This document shows positions 11,378 through 22,324 of a DNA stretch of 64,000 nucleotides, piece after piece. The stretch is from positions 235,469 to 299,468 of the forward strand of contig WHUX01000060.1 of NCBI GenBank assembly GCA_015179025.1. The letters run 5' to 3'. The DNA is from Terfezia claveryi (Eukaryota; Ascomycota; Pezizomycetes; Pezizales; Pezizaceae). The position numbers and the translations under genes were made by a program. How positions within the stretch are numbered: position 1 is the stretch's first letter; the number at the start of each line of letters is the position of its first letter. The notes beneath the pieces were generated by a model. The model ran no database searches, was not told the origin of the DNA, and saw only the letters and a program-made list of their open reading frames with translations.

Positions 11378-12132
11378 AGTGGGGGAGGGTTGGGATTAAT
11401 GTGATGCTAGTAGGAGGTATAGGAGATGCTTGTCGCTTTTCCTCCGCAGCCGTTGACCCTGCAGTGGATGCTCAGCTGGTGAATTTACTAGATATGCCGA
11501 CTTGAATGAGTCCTGCTCGTTTGTCGAGAGTAATAGAAGCCGTCCGCCGCGTGCCACGAACTCCCCAGTAAGATTTCACTACCTGTTTTGTTATGTCCTA
11601 TATCTATATCTCAGCTTATCATGAACCCACCTATGCAAACCCAATGCACCACACAGACGCATAGGAATAATAAAGATATGCGGTGGTGACAAGTGATCAT
11701 GAGTGGTGTACTGTACTGTACGGCAAAGAGCTTTCCCCGCCAACAAATCAAGCTACAATATAGGTCCAGTATGCAGGGCACGCTTGTGGGTGGCTTGGCG
11801 TGGGGTTTGTGAAGGCAAGCGAGTTCAGGGTAAGCTGTATTCAAAAGCTCTTTTTTCCTTCAGGCCCCCTCCTGATATTTCGTGAATAAGAACTAATGCT
11901 TGAACACATGAGAATGTCGGTGTTCTTAGAGGTAAGCTGTTTGCAGCTATAGAAAAGAAAGTATATATTTCTGATGAACAATACAATGCACCATACATCT
12001 TGCCGACCTAGGTGTTCTGCTTACTACCGGCCTAAGTGCCGGCACTCCCTAGCATGAGTACCAAACCACATTCCAAGTAGTTTTTGCCATTTCTTTGCTT
12101 ATTGACTTGAAGGCGGGTTTCTTCGTTGTGAT
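11378..12132. other. intergenic, no gene recognised
   Basis: Short frames only. A short ACTGTACTGTAC repeat is near 11708. Upstream of the Tic20-like gene this stretch presumably contains its promoter, but no element can be assigned. Confidence 0.4.
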
Positions 12133-12654
12133 TCAACGTCGTTGTCGTGTATCTTCCAGGTAGGGTTCCTGTAGCAGCTGTCTGGCTCGGAGGGCTAAGT
12201 CTCGTTTGGGGGCAGCAAATGGGTTCGTTGCTGATGGATTCGAAGTTCTTCGTCTCAAAGAACTCGCATGGATAAAGATTCCGGGCTTCGTATCCATCAC
12301 TTCACGTCGCAGCTCTGCTCTTATTCGATGGCTCAGTATGGCGTTAATTCGAGCGAAATAGATTGCTTTGTTCGACCAGACCAGCTGCGCGTAGATTTGG
12401 ACTGGGTTTTGGAGTTGAGGACAGATTTGCTTTTCTTGGTTGAGTTTCTTTGACTGTAATTATCTGAGCTGGCGAGCGATATCCGCCGCTGCCATATTCT
12501 GTATGTTGGACATTTCCGCAGTGGCGTTGTCCATTTCAGTTGCTGCATTTCTCAGCCCGTTCGCTGTGTTGTCATAGACTCTCAAGGTCGTGAATAGAGC
12601 AGACTCAAGGTAGTGGCGTAGAGTAGACTCTTGAGGTGGTGTCGATACCAGTGG
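12133..12654 (-). pseudogene. long open frame with one stop, unknown protein
   Basis: One minus-strand frame stays open from about 12654 to a TGA at 12133-12135 except for a single TAA at 12460-12462. From an ATG at 12532-12534 it reads MDNATAEMSNIQNMAAADIA, then the stop, then LQSKKLNQEKQICPQLQNPV and a basic C-terminal part containing SSLRRRTSNPSATNPFAA. The composition is protein-like and helical. The TAA would be CAA (Gln) with one C-to-T change. A sequence TTACAG just after the stop could be a splice acceptor, but no good donor is seen. The family is not recognised. It may be a decayed gene or a chance frame. Confidence 0.3.
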
Positions 12655-12729
12655 TCCTCACGGGGCCTGATTGCAAGGAAATGTGCGATCCGATATGTCC
12701 TGTGGACTGGGCAATCAGGCATATTCTGT

Positions 12730-12743
12730 GGGGACATGTCCCC
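12730..12743. repeat. 14-bp perfect palindrome GGGGACATGTCCCC
   Basis: A perfect dyad, about 160 bp upstream of the candidate gene at 12903 and next to a 9-bp inverted repeat (CCTGATTGC at 12666 and GCAATCAGG near 12711). It could bind a dimeric regulator. No factor is assigned. Confidence 0.35.
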
Positions 12744-12902
12744 TACGGAGAGATACCACTAATTCCAAGGTTTTTCCCGGTCGAGAGAAGAGGCGGATGT
12801 CGCCGCATTATTCGATAGCTCTTGGTTGGAGACGGTAGGTTGACTTTGGTGCTATTTAGCAGAACACCAGGTTCATAACCTGTGTAATATGATAAGCAGA
12901 AA

Positions 12903-13253
12903 ATGGAGACCCGGTTTATGGATATCCCGCCGCCTATATATCAGGAAAACTACACGCCGGGGCTCAACCGTACCACTTTCCTCCCAACGGTGCAGTTAGA
13001 GGGGCTATGGGAGGAGGTTTTACCATTGTAGAGCATGTGCAGAGCTGTTCAACATTAATATACTTTTGTATACGTAGGTGATTGAAATTAAAGGAGATAC
13101 ACTACTCTCAATCGTTTTTAATGGCATTCTTCTCCCAGGAAGTAAAAAGGAAGCCGCAGATGTACGTTCTACCCCATACCTCAATAAATATATACTAACT
13201 AGGGAAAAGAGTACTCGCACTTAGACGGAGTATCTCGAGTTCCTTGTAATTGA
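12903..13253 (+). CDS. candidate three-exon gene, 82 aa, unknown function
   Basis: Exons 12903-13016, 13078-13161 and 13203-13253 join in phase 0. Exon 1 reads METRFMDIPPPIYQENYTPG and ends LEGLWEE. Exon 2 reads VIEIKGDTLLSIVFNGILLP and ends KKEAAD. Exon 3 reads GKEYSHLDGVSRVPCN. Intron 2 (41 nt) has donor GTACGT and a TACTAACTAG branch/acceptor, both near-ideal. Intron 1 (61 nt) has a weaker GTTTTA donor. The coding character of exon 2 is strong. The 3' end is uncertain: a further exon could begin after TTCCAG at about 13287, and the open frame 13363-13515 (50 aa, charged helix) could belong to it. No family is recognised. Confidence 0.45.
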
Positions 13254-13362
13254 GCCTTGGTTGCGGCTTTCCTCTTCCAGGGGTGAATATCGATACCATG
13301 ACTGGGTGTTTCTGAACCGTTCATGAAGTATATCTATACTTATTCCCGTCCTTGTGTATACT

Positions 13363-13515
13363 ATGGTATCCTGGAACTCGAATGCTGGAAGTCGACATCT
13401 AGATATTGCTGCTAAGAATGGGGAATCAGAAGAACGGAGGATTAAGCAAGAAGCACAAAAGTGGGAAGAGGAACTGAATGTGAAAATTGAACGGAGAGTT
13501 GGAGGTACTGAGTGA
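13363..13515 (+). other. short charged open frame, possible terminal exon
   Basis: ATG 13363 to TGA 13513-13515 encodes 50 aa with a strongly charged helical stretch (ERRIKQEAQKWEEELNVKIE). It may be a separate small gene or the last exon of the candidate at 12903. The sequence alone cannot decide. Confidence 0.25.
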
Positions 13516-14315
13516 CTCAACCTAAACTTTCAACAAAATTTCCGGGGCTGGGGTTAGAACAGGAGAAGAAGGAAGAGATCTCTATACCAGAAGGACGAAT
13601 TATGCATCAGCCGTTGGGAGGGATGCTGGGGAAGTTACGTGAGGCAATTCACTGCTGATGGGAGCTGAATCTACGAAGGATTGCGTACCCTGCTGAGAGG
13701 AGAGTATTGTTAGTAATCTTGATGAAGCTTCTTGGTGGGGTATATTCCTGAAATTCCTAAAGATCTTAATTGAATTTTGAACTGGCTCAAACTGGGAGCT
13801 ACTGAATGTCATTTCACTAGTTAGTTTCCTGGGGAGGATGTTTCGTAACACTGGGAGGTAGTAGTCTGGTTGGCTAGAGAGGTAGGAGGTAGATGTATGT
13901 ATCATAGCTTAAGTACATCATAAGTCCGAAAAACGGCATATACACATGATGCAAGCATAGAAATCTAAGCCGATCCAATGCCGTTATTGATCAATCGAAA
14001 AGCCATTGTGGTGCCCTTGTTAACAAACAGCCATCTGTAAACCGAGAGTTCCGCACGACTAATCCAAAGGGCCGTTCCATATATGGGCTCCTCATAGATT
14101 GGTACTTTGCAGATTTCCCAGGTTACTAGATATCTGGTAAGGGGGAAGATTTATGTAATTGAAATTCGATACGTAGCAATCTAATCTCAAGTTACCCTGA
14201 ACTTGAAATCCCAGTCCATACATGCAGATCACCTACAGATAAGATAAGATAAGACTCTGTGCACTTTGAACCCACCGCACACTCATTCTTTACCTATCCA
14301 CAGTTCATATTCACA
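13516..14315. other. intergenic upstream of the CSN8/SAC3-like gene
   Basis: No gene recognised. A TIR-like motif TAGTCTGGTTGGC is at 13862-13874. A GATAAGATAAGATAAGA stretch near 14237 lies about 75 bp before the ATG at 14316. Confidence 0.4.
13862..13874. repeat. dispersed TIR-like motif
   Basis: TAGTCTGGTTGGC, the reverse complement of the end seen at 2082, 46736 and 51221. Confidence 0.45.
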
Positions 14316-15631
14316 ATGCCCGGCCCCCACGGCGGTCTTCGGGAACCGTACGGGAATATTAATGACGCAGATGGGCGAGATGAGCCGGCGAAATCGTGGC
14401 GGGGCGGGGGAGGGGGCCCCGTGGAGATGCCTTTGGGTACGAATGAGAGGAGGCAGAGTTGGAGGGGGAGGGGTTGGGTGCGACGATCTAGAAGGGCCGG
14501 AGGGGGTTCTATTGAATTGGATAATTGGGGCCGGGGCCGAGGATATAGAGGAGTGGAAGGGTTTAATGGAGCTGGGGTGGTGAATCGGAGGGAGGAAATA
14601 GAGAGGGGGAGTAGAGAGGGGGGTGGTTTGAGTACTAGTAGTACTAGTACGAAGGCCGCAGGTTTTGCCACTAATATACCTACGCCTACGGCTCAACCAC
14701 GGCCACAGCCCTCGGCATCACGAGATGGTCGGCTCAAGCCCCCACGAGACGCAAGTGGTGGCCATGGACTCGTATCAAAAGGCGATACTAAGTGAGTTTA
14801 CACGTTCACTCAGAGGGAGGAGCCCATACTAACCAACCTCTTAGACTCCTCTCCCCCACCGCCCAGTCCTCCCTCTTCACCGAAATCCTCGAGAAATACA
14901 CCCCCTTCATCACGTCCATCTCCTCCCTCCCGCGCGGTCCACTCAGCACCAAGGTCCCCCCAACGCACCGAACACAACACATCGACGCTCACACTGCCAC
15001 AACACAAACCCTTCTCCTGACTCTCCGCTCCCTCCGCGAAGCCCTTCTCGCCACATCCCGCCTCGACCATTTTGCAAAGGACGTATACGTCTTCACTGCC
15101 CGCACGGCGATCCTTGTCCAGCATAAAGAGTCTTATCTCCCATCACTCCTACATCTGCTGCATAATATCCACTTAAATAACCCGCTGACGGAGAAAGAGC
15201 TCGCTGAGTTTGCGGGGTATTATGTTATCCACTTAGCATGTGTCATAAGGGATTTTAATGAGGCGTATATTATCCGCAAGCAGTTCAGACTGAGGAGTGA
15301 TGGCGATGCGAACTCTACATGGGCGGATGTAGATGCAATCCTCCGCGCACTAGTAAGGAACGATTATTGGTCGTGGGCGAAGCTGAGGGACAAAGTGGGG
15401 GTGAGGATGAGGAGGTTGATGGAGATGGGAGAAGAGGTGATATTGAAAAGAGTGGTGGGATGTTTGGGGAAGACGTATTTTGAGGTAGAGATAGGGTGGG
15501 TGGAGAGGATGATGGGGATTGAAGCGGAGGAGGTGAGGAGGAGGGTTGAGGGGGCGGATGGTTGGGAGATTTGTGGTGAGGGAGGGGAGGGGAGGGTGGT
15601 GGTTAGGAAAAGACCGGAAGGTAAGAAGTAG
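14316..15631 (+). CDS. CSN8/PSMD8/eIF3k or SAC3/GANP-type helical-repeat protein
   Basis: Exons 14316-14791 and 14845-15631 give 420 aa. The intron has donor GTGAGT, a perfect TACTAAC branch site and acceptor TTAG. Residues 1-155 are Gly/Arg/Ser-rich (RGGGGGPVEMPLG, GRGRGYRG) and probably disordered. From about residue 160 the protein is alpha-helical: LLSPTAQSSLFTEILEKYTP, then TEKELAEFAGYYVIHLACVI and NDYWSWAKLRDKVGVRMRRL. The helical part resembles the SAC3/GANP/Nin1/eIF3-p25 superfamily, which includes proteasome-lid, COP9 and mRNA-export subunits. Which of these complexes it joins cannot be told, and the unusual N-terminus argues against canonical Rpn12. The start is the ATG giving MPGPHGG; an upstream in-frame ATG at 14259 is less likely. 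Confidence 0.7.
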
Positions 15632-16188
15632 AGTGTTCTGAGTGATGGATGATTGGGAGGGATCTCTGCTGTTTTACCCAAGGGAATGAGGGCCGGATTT
15701 TTGCGTTGCTTTTTAAATACCACCTTTCAATAAGGAGTTTTTGGTGCATTCCTTGGTGAATTTTTGGCAACTGTTTCAAAAATACATAGCACTTACATAT
15801 AAAAATACTATCGGGTGCTTTGGATTTTCCTTTTTTTGCTACCTTGTGTATAAGAGGGCACATTTTTATCCAGGTTTTACCTTTGGGGGAAGTATGTCTC
15901 TTTCAGAAGAGGATGTGGGTGAACAAAACGATAAAGGTAATTAATTAGCCGGTATCAATCTAGGCGAACTTCTGGGATTCAAATGAAATTGACAATCATC
16001 ACAACCATCCGCCATATGCCTCTGCCGCATGACCTTAAGTCGAATCGGCATATAGACTTTAAAAAAAAAAAAAAAAACCACACCACCAAACTTATTGGCC
16101 TCTGCGTCTTTCACAATAGCCAGAGAAAAAAAAAAAAAAAAAAAAAAGATTCCACTCGTGAAAGAAGTTAGAAGAAAGTGTGTTTTTT

Positions 16189-16221
<33 letters not shown>

Positions 16222-17600
16222 TTTGTGGGGGGCAGGCTTATCAGAACTTTTCATAAAGGAACCCCTCCCCCCTACCTTTAAAAAAAAAAAAAAAAAAAGT
16301 TCAGACATTACCTCTAGGTAGGTAGTTCACTTTTAAAAACGATCTCAGGTTGCAACGTGCCCCTATGAGCGTACATATACTATCGGTGTCTACTTGGCAA
16401 ACCTGGCACCCAGTGATCACGTTTTGTCCTAGCGGTTACACTCTAACAACAGCCCCCCCCCCCCAAACTCCCCCTCTCCTTCCCCTTTGACCAACATGAA
16501 GTATCGCTACCACCGAACGTCTCAACAAGATAATATTTTTTTTTTTGCAAAAATGGATTTTACTTCGTTCACACTAAAAAGAGAGCCCAAAAATTCCTCC
16601 ACTCCGTCCCCCGGCACTCCTCGGGAAGCTAAATTTCGTCGACTACCTAATCGGGTAGTATAGTGTCATATTAGGCTTAGTCTCATTCCAAAAAATAAAA
16701 AGCAGCAAAACTATTGCGAAGAAAAACATTAGTTCTGGTTACAGAAACATCGGAATATCGATATCAGGTTATCAAAGGCCCTTTTTCAATCTCCTGGAAT
16801 CCGCATCGTTCTACATAGCTCAGCACCCTAACCTCAAAGTAAAACAAATCAAACCTCAATATTCACACTTGCAAGTATAAAGTCATATTTAGCCATGTTA
16901 TCTACTTCTCAAATGCAACCAATACGATACAAAAAAGACAACATCAGTATGGTATATATTCCCCACCTCCAACCATCACCACTAAAAGTGCCGCGTTACC
17001 TCCCCAGATCCACCAAGTAATTCCCTAGACTGAGCATCGCCAATAGCCATAAGCCAAACCAGAGTCAAGTAAGTATGTAAATTGAGTATGAAAACCGCAC
17101 AAGAAGGAATAACTTCTAGCAATGCAGAAGAAAAATTGAAACCCATGGCCTCCAACAGTCCTCAGTAACCATATACAAGATAACCGGACTGCCATTTAGC
17201 TCCACACTCTACTCTACTATTTCAGTAAGTAACAACCAACAGTTGTAAGTATAGCTCTCTAGCTTCCAGGAAAGGACCTTTCCAGGTGTAAAAAATACAT
17301 GTAACGAGGTAATATACGAAGATGTAGCCCTGGGATCCCTACAATCCCTTAATTCCCTTAGAGAACCTTCAGCACAGTGTATAGACCCCAGGATTATCTA
17401 GCAACCTCCCAGCATGAAACAATTGCTGTTGTGGATAGTGGATATTGCAACGGTAATGAACAGTGAAGTAGAGAAAACATTAACCGCTCAAGCAAAAAAA
17501 ATTATCAGAAGAGGCGAAGGAATAAAGCATTAAAAGACCTCAAGTAGGATTATTTGTGGAAGATACGGAGAGATAAGCAATGTGGCCAGTTAATCTTTCC
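15632..17600. other. low-complexity intergenic DNA
   Basis: The stretch contains A14-A20 runs near 16061, 16124 and 16281, an ATT trinucleotide repeat at about 16198-16230, a poly-C run near 16453, and AT-rich flanks. No gene is recognised. The right part probably holds the 3' UTR of the minus-strand gene at 17601-19475. Confidence 0.5.
16196..16232. repeat. ATT trinucleotide microsatellite
   Basis: TTTATTTATT passes into about ten ATT units. Confidence 0.8.
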
Positions 17601-19475
17601 TTACTGACCAAGGATGTAGTCCTCATCAACACCCGCCTTATTTTTCTTGCCTCCTGACTTGCGGGGACCCTGGGGGTTGCTACGGGGAGTCCTACGGGCG
17701 GTGCTACGGGGGGATGTCCTAGGGGTGGAGTTCGTACTAGAAACCCTAGAAAGGTTTTTTTGTTTCAACTGTGGTGTGTATTTTTGGGGAAAGTTTTCCA
17801 TAAGCAGACTGTCGATTTCCTGTTGAGAGGGTATTTGTATTTGCGGAGCGGTACCTTGCCACTGGGGACGTGTAGGCATTTGATAGCCTGAGGGTTGTTG
17901 GTTAGAAATATTCTGGATCGCTGGATCGATTTGATGCCCTTGAAATTGCCCCAAACCGAGACCCATCTGCTGGCCAAGAGCAGGTTTCTGGTACATATTC
18001 TGTGGCTGCATATTCATGTAAGGACTGTGTATCTGTTGGGGTACAGTTTGACCCTGTTCATGAAATTGATAGCCTTGCATATATCCGGATCCACCAAGCA
18101 TGTTGTTTTGTGGCGATGAAGTATGCCCTTGGCCATTCATTGTTCCAAGCATTTGTAGCGTACTGCGTGCCATACTTTCTCCCTGTAGATTATTCCCTGA
18201 AAACTGTGGTTGAGTGGGATAGTTGTTCTGAAACTGCATAGGGCTCTGAGCTATGAAATTCTCTGAGTTTGTAGATGAGGTTCTCTGGATTGGAGAACTA
18301 CCGTTCACCTGTATGGTCATTGGTGCCAAGGGGGCTCTTGGAGAAGCGGCTGGCGTACACGTATTGTGATACATAAGCAGCTTTCTGATTGTCTCAGCAT
18401 CATCGTTCCCCACCGAGCTCCAGAGGGCTTTAAACTCTTTATTAAAATTCGCTTGATGGTTAGCCGGTATGGTATCATTGTGTTGCGCTGTCGTTTCTCG
18501 CTTCTTCTTAATGAGCTCAGTGAGCTGTTGGAATTTGCTAAACACTTCTGGGCTCAAGGGCACAGAGCCATTGCCATTCTGAGGAGTTCCATAGTTATTT
18601 GAAGGCCCTGGATTGGCTTGATGTGACAAGGATGTCAGCTTTCTAGCCATCGTGTCTGGGCTGAGAGTTGGAGAGTTGGAGGGAATTGAGTTCTCCTTAT
18701 TTCCCTTTCTTCGCTTTGGCGCGGCCCCAGGAACCTGTGGGGGAGGTCGCATCGAGCCAGCAGAGCCAGTGGACATTTGGGGTGCAAAGCTACTGCTACC
18801 TGCTTGGGCATAAATAGTCTGCTGCATAGCAAGCTGCTGTCCAGCGGTATTGCTGGCTTCATTCTGGGCCCATTGATTCGAATCCAGGAGATTAGTCAGG
18901 GGACTACTGAAGGAGGCACGAGTCTGAAGAGCCTGAGTGAGGTTATCGAAGGAAGTTTGAAGTTCGTTTTGCGTCTTCTTCAGAATGCGGTTTTCTTCTT
19001 CCAATTCTTGAAACCTTCGGTTAATTTGGCCATCCCTGGCTTGTAACTGTGCTTCAGAGACAAACTGATCATTTGCGATTGTTGGCGCTGATTCCCTAGA
19101 TTCTGCGGAGCCAGTCTCACTGCTGGGGGATCTAAGGATGCTTTTATTGTTCAGACCAAGTGGGCTGTTATTTGGGTTGGAATTCTCTGGTGATGGAAAG
19201 GCTATGTTTTCAACAATTTTGCCCTTCCCTTTAGCAAAATCAGAAGGGGCGGCGAGCTGTTGGAGGACCAACCCACTCTTAACATTGGGACTTTCTGGTG
19301 GTGATTGTCGAGGGCTCAACAGATCCGGGTCGAGTATTCCTGCAATTGGTGGAGGCGTACTATTGCGGCACTCACGGTAGGTCGACAGATCCTCATTGAA
19401 ATAATCGTCTTCCGTATCACCATTGTACATTCCGTTGAAGAAAAATTCGTCTGCATTGCTTACGAAGTTCTCCAT
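17601..19475 (-). CDS. Q/S/P-rich coiled-coil protein, unknown function
   Basis: A single-exon frame. The ATG at 19475-19473 gives 624 aa beginning MENFVSNADEFFFNGMYNGD. An in-frame ATG 62 codons upstream (19661) is less likely because its extension looks like leader sequence. A coiled coil lies at about residues 140-185 (INRRFQELEEENRILKKTQN, with leucine/asparagine heptads like a leucine zipper but no clear basic region before it). Two Ser/Pro-rich regions and a glutamine/methionine-rich middle follow (for example MQGYQFHEQGQTVPQQIHSP). The C-terminus is very basic (RTSPRSTARRTPRSNPQGPR) and ends DEDYILGQ. This composition suggests a nuclear or RNP-associated regulator. No family is recognised. 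Confidence 0.8.
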   Translation of the reverse strand: MENFVSNADEFFFNGMYNGDTEDDYFNEDLSTYRECRNSTPPPIAGILDPDLLSPRQSPPESPNVKSGLVLQQLAAPSDFAKGKGKIVENIAFPSPENSNPNNSPLGLNNKSILRSPSSETGSAESRESAPTIANDQFVSEAQLQARDGQINRRFQELEEENRILKKTQNELQTSFDNLTQALQTRASFSSPLTNLLDSNQWAQNEASNTAGQQLAMQQTIYAQAGSSSFAPQMSTGSAGSMRPPPQVPGAAPKRRKGNKENSIPSNSPTLSPDTMARKLTSLSHQANPGPSNNYGTPQNGNGSVPLSPEVFSKFQQLTELIKKKRETTAQHNDTIPANHQANFNKEFKALWSSVGNDDAETIRKLLMYHNTCTPAASPRAPLAPMTIQVNGSSPIQRTSSTNSENFIAQSPMQFQNNYPTQPQFSGNNLQGESMARSTLQMLGTMNGQGHTSSPQNNMLGGSGYMQGYQFHEQGQTVPQQIHSPYMNMQPQNMYQKPALGQQMGLGLGQFQGHQIDPAIQNISNQQPSGYQMPTRPQWQGTAPQIQIPSQQEIDSLLMENFPQKYTPQLKQKNLSRVSSTNSTPRTSPRSTARRTPRSNPQGPRKSGGKKNKAGVDEDYILGQ

Positions 19476-21223
19476 TAGAAGCAAGGTAAAATGTAGTATC
19501 GGGAACAGGCGAGGTATGAAGGAGTGAGATTTGATGGACTGGACACGGGGTGACTCCACAGAAGGACGGGGAGAAGTATCGCCACTAAGCTCGAGGGGAC
19601 TGAAGTGTATAATTCTCCCTGAGAGGGTGGTGGATGCAGAGGAAGAGAAGATGGCTTGCAAGTTATGCAGTGAATTCTGTAGGAGAAAGAGGGTCTATAC
19701 GTAGGTATGTATAACTGGGTGAAATTATACACAGGTATAAACTTGCAGTTACACTGTGAGCTGATGGCGCAGCTGTGGGGTTCTGACGACTTGGGGGGGG
19801 GGGGGGAGGGTGTAGTGGTTGATGGGTGCAGGAACGAACAAGGTGGAAGATGTAGGGACAAAACTGGTCTCCAAGTGTCGGGTGCTGAGGGCAGCAACGT
19901 ACACGTCCCTTTTCCACCTTGCAGTACTTATCGGCAGCACCTCACAGAAGACGAGAATATACACAGAGTATCCCGGCAGAGCCTACCTGACAATAGACTG
20001 GATTGGCAGAAGCCCCTCGCTCGGTAGAGACCCAGTATAAGCTTCATCTGCTATTCATGATAAGTGTGAATAAACGACCCGAATATAACATGCCAGGTCT
20101 GCAACCTTAGCCTCGTGCCCTGAAAATATCTTCGTGCCCTGGTTACCGAGCCCCACACACTCACAATAGAGGGGAATAGGGGAGGACTCTCTGGCTCGGT
20201 ATATCGACGGAGCTCCAAGTAGCTGGCCTCGCTTCAGCCTATCCAGCCCGAAATTAGCGATTCGAGCGGATCAGTTCTCTAGATGGGTATTTCCCAGCTT
20301 CTGAACTAAGTGCCCCATCCAACATTCGTCCCTAAGAAGGCCCAATTCGTCGATTCAGGGTGATCTGCAAGAATGTTATCAAGAGGCAGAAAGAGGAGTT
20401 GAGCTCTTCCTTACTGGAAGCCCGTGTGCCTAGATGTGTATATATATCTTCCTTCCACGGAGGTGTTTTATTTACTAGTATCGTGACTTTATTTACCTAG
20501 AGTGCAGGAACATAAGCTTTACTGTAATTCTAAGTTCAACGTCCCGAGGAATATCCAAATCACACCTTTGAAACTTCATCAGTACCAGGCGCATCGCAAT
20601 CGGCCCTCCCTCTCAACTCGGTGAAGTATACCTGTAACCGCAAAAGCCATACAAAGAGTTCTGGTATTTACAGACCCAAGTTCCTTCATCACCAGATCAC
20701 AGACCAAAGAAAGAGCAATTTTAATCAAAGATAAGGATATGATGCTGAAACGTTGGAAGACTGCATTGTCGCCAACACAAGCATTTACCGGTAGCCCACC
20801 AGACTACCGGTACCACTCAAGCTTTGAGCTGTGTTGGCTGGGGATCGGAAACGAATAGGAGGCTGTTTCAGAGCTCTCCCCCACATGTAGAAAATCCTTG
20901 CGTATTGGTTATTTTAATATACAGAACGGTTACTATTCGTACAGTAGGGAGTGGAAATGATTGCCTCGGCCCAACTGTTTGGCAGTTCTCCGGACTAATT
21001 TTGGGTGGTGGCTGTGCATATCCGCTACATAAATTTATCTTGGCTGCTCATACTGTACTGTACATAGTGCATATATGTATATATCTAACTGTACTCTATG
21101 CATATGCTTCAACTGTTGTAGCTATGTACAAGTGGAGGCCTGAGTCAACACCAAGTTTATTTAATAACTACATCAAAAGCAAGTCTTACTCCTCAACTGC
21201 AGTATCGTTTCCACGCAGAAACA
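19476..21223. other. intergenic between divergent genes
   Basis: The stretch includes the upstream regions of the Q-rich gene (-) and the NADAR gene (+). A G14-like run is at about 19793-19806. No coding signal is recognised in 20040-20820. ACTGTAC and TATGTATATAT short repeats lie near 21050-21080. Confidence 0.4.
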
Positions 21224-21993
21224 ATGTCAGTGGTTTTACGTTCCTCTACCAGCAATCGCAGCGCCGGAGAATCCAATCTAGATCAACCCTCAAAAAATTC
21301 TTCCTCAAAAAATTCTTCTTCAAAGATACTCACTGAAACGGCCTCTATACCGGAAGACTCCACCTCCCCCATTTTCTTCTGGAAACCCGATGAAGTCCCC
21401 TACGGCCGTTTCTGCCAATGGGACCTCTCCCCCTTCACCCACCGCCTCCTAACTTTCTCCCTCCACATCTTACCCCACCAACGTCCCTACACCACTAGAG
21501 CTAAATCCCTCTCCTTAAACCCCCCCCCCTTGAAATAGAATTCACCTCCTGCGAGCAATTCATGATGGCGCACAAAGCTTATCTCTTCTCCCCCAACGAC
21601 ACCACAGTCTACAACCGCATACTCGCATCCACCTCTCCCGTAGAACAAAAAGCCCTTGGGCAGCAAGTCCCAAACTTCGACGAAGATATTTGGGAAGCGC
21701 ACCGCTTCGAGATTGTGAAATGGGGGAATTACCTAAAATTTACGCAGAATAAGGAGCTGAAGCAGTTGTTGCTGGGGACTGGAGATAGGGAGTTAGTGGA
21801 GGCGAGCCCGAGAGATTGGATTTGGGGAGTGGGGTTTGGGGCGAAGAATGCGGAGCAGAATAGGGACAGGTGGGGCCAGAATTTATTGGGGAAGGCATTG
21901 ATGGAGGTGAGGGATAGAATAAGGAGGAAGGAGGGGGAGGAGCGCGATGGCAAGGGCCGGGGTGAGGTTGAAGGTAAAGGTGAGAGGGCATAA
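21224..21993 (+). pseudogene. NADAR (YbiA/DUF1768) domain gene, frameshifted at poly-C
   Basis: Two overlapping frames make one NADAR protein. The first (from ATG 21224) has IFFWKPDEVPYGRFCQWDLS and runs into a TAG after a run of ten C at 21520-21529. The second has SCEQFMMAHKAYLFSPND, then KALGQQVPNFDEDIWEAHRF, WGNYLKFTQNKELKQLLLGT and EASPRDWIWGVGFGAKNAEQ. All are NADAR family blocks. NADAR proteins act on ADP-ribosyl or phosphoribosyl-linked compounds in the cases studied. The N-terminal 40 residues are Ser-rich, with a duplicated NSSSK stretch. One base missing in the poly-C run explains the shift. It may be a true lesion or a homopolymer sequencing error, so the gene could be intact in the organism. 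Confidence 0.75.
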
Positions 21994-22324
21994 GAGGAGG
22001 TGTTGGTGAGGTTGAAGGGAGACAGATGACACTGACGATCTGGCACACATTACGAGTTATGGATTGTTGTGACATCAATAGTTATATCTAACAGATAATC
22101 TATTATCTTATGATTACTAGCCGTTATTCTACTGAGAAGTCTTGAGGGTGAAGGGATGCCTATTAGCGATCAATTCAATGAATTATTAGAAGGGAAATAT
22201 GGGAGTATGGAACCAAGTAAACCATGCAAAAGTACAAACAATATATCAAAGATAAAGAGCACAAGAAAATCCATATCGTCAAACCCATCTCCAGTCCATA
22301 ACCGAAATAACAAATAAAAGTTAT
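21994..22324. other. intergenic between convergent genes
   Basis: A short AT-rich gap between the NADAR gene (+) and the 3' end of the NRPS (-). Presumably holds both 3' UTRs. No distinct element seen. Confidence 0.5.

Noticed and set aside
14259..14315. Upstream ATG for the CSN8/SAC3-like gene
   Set aside because: The extension is leader-like; the ATG at 14316 fits better, just after the pyrimidine-rich leader.
19476..19661. 62-codon N-terminal extension of the Q-rich protein
   Set aside because: Hydrophobic/serine leader unlike the rest; MENFVSNADEF is the more plausible start.
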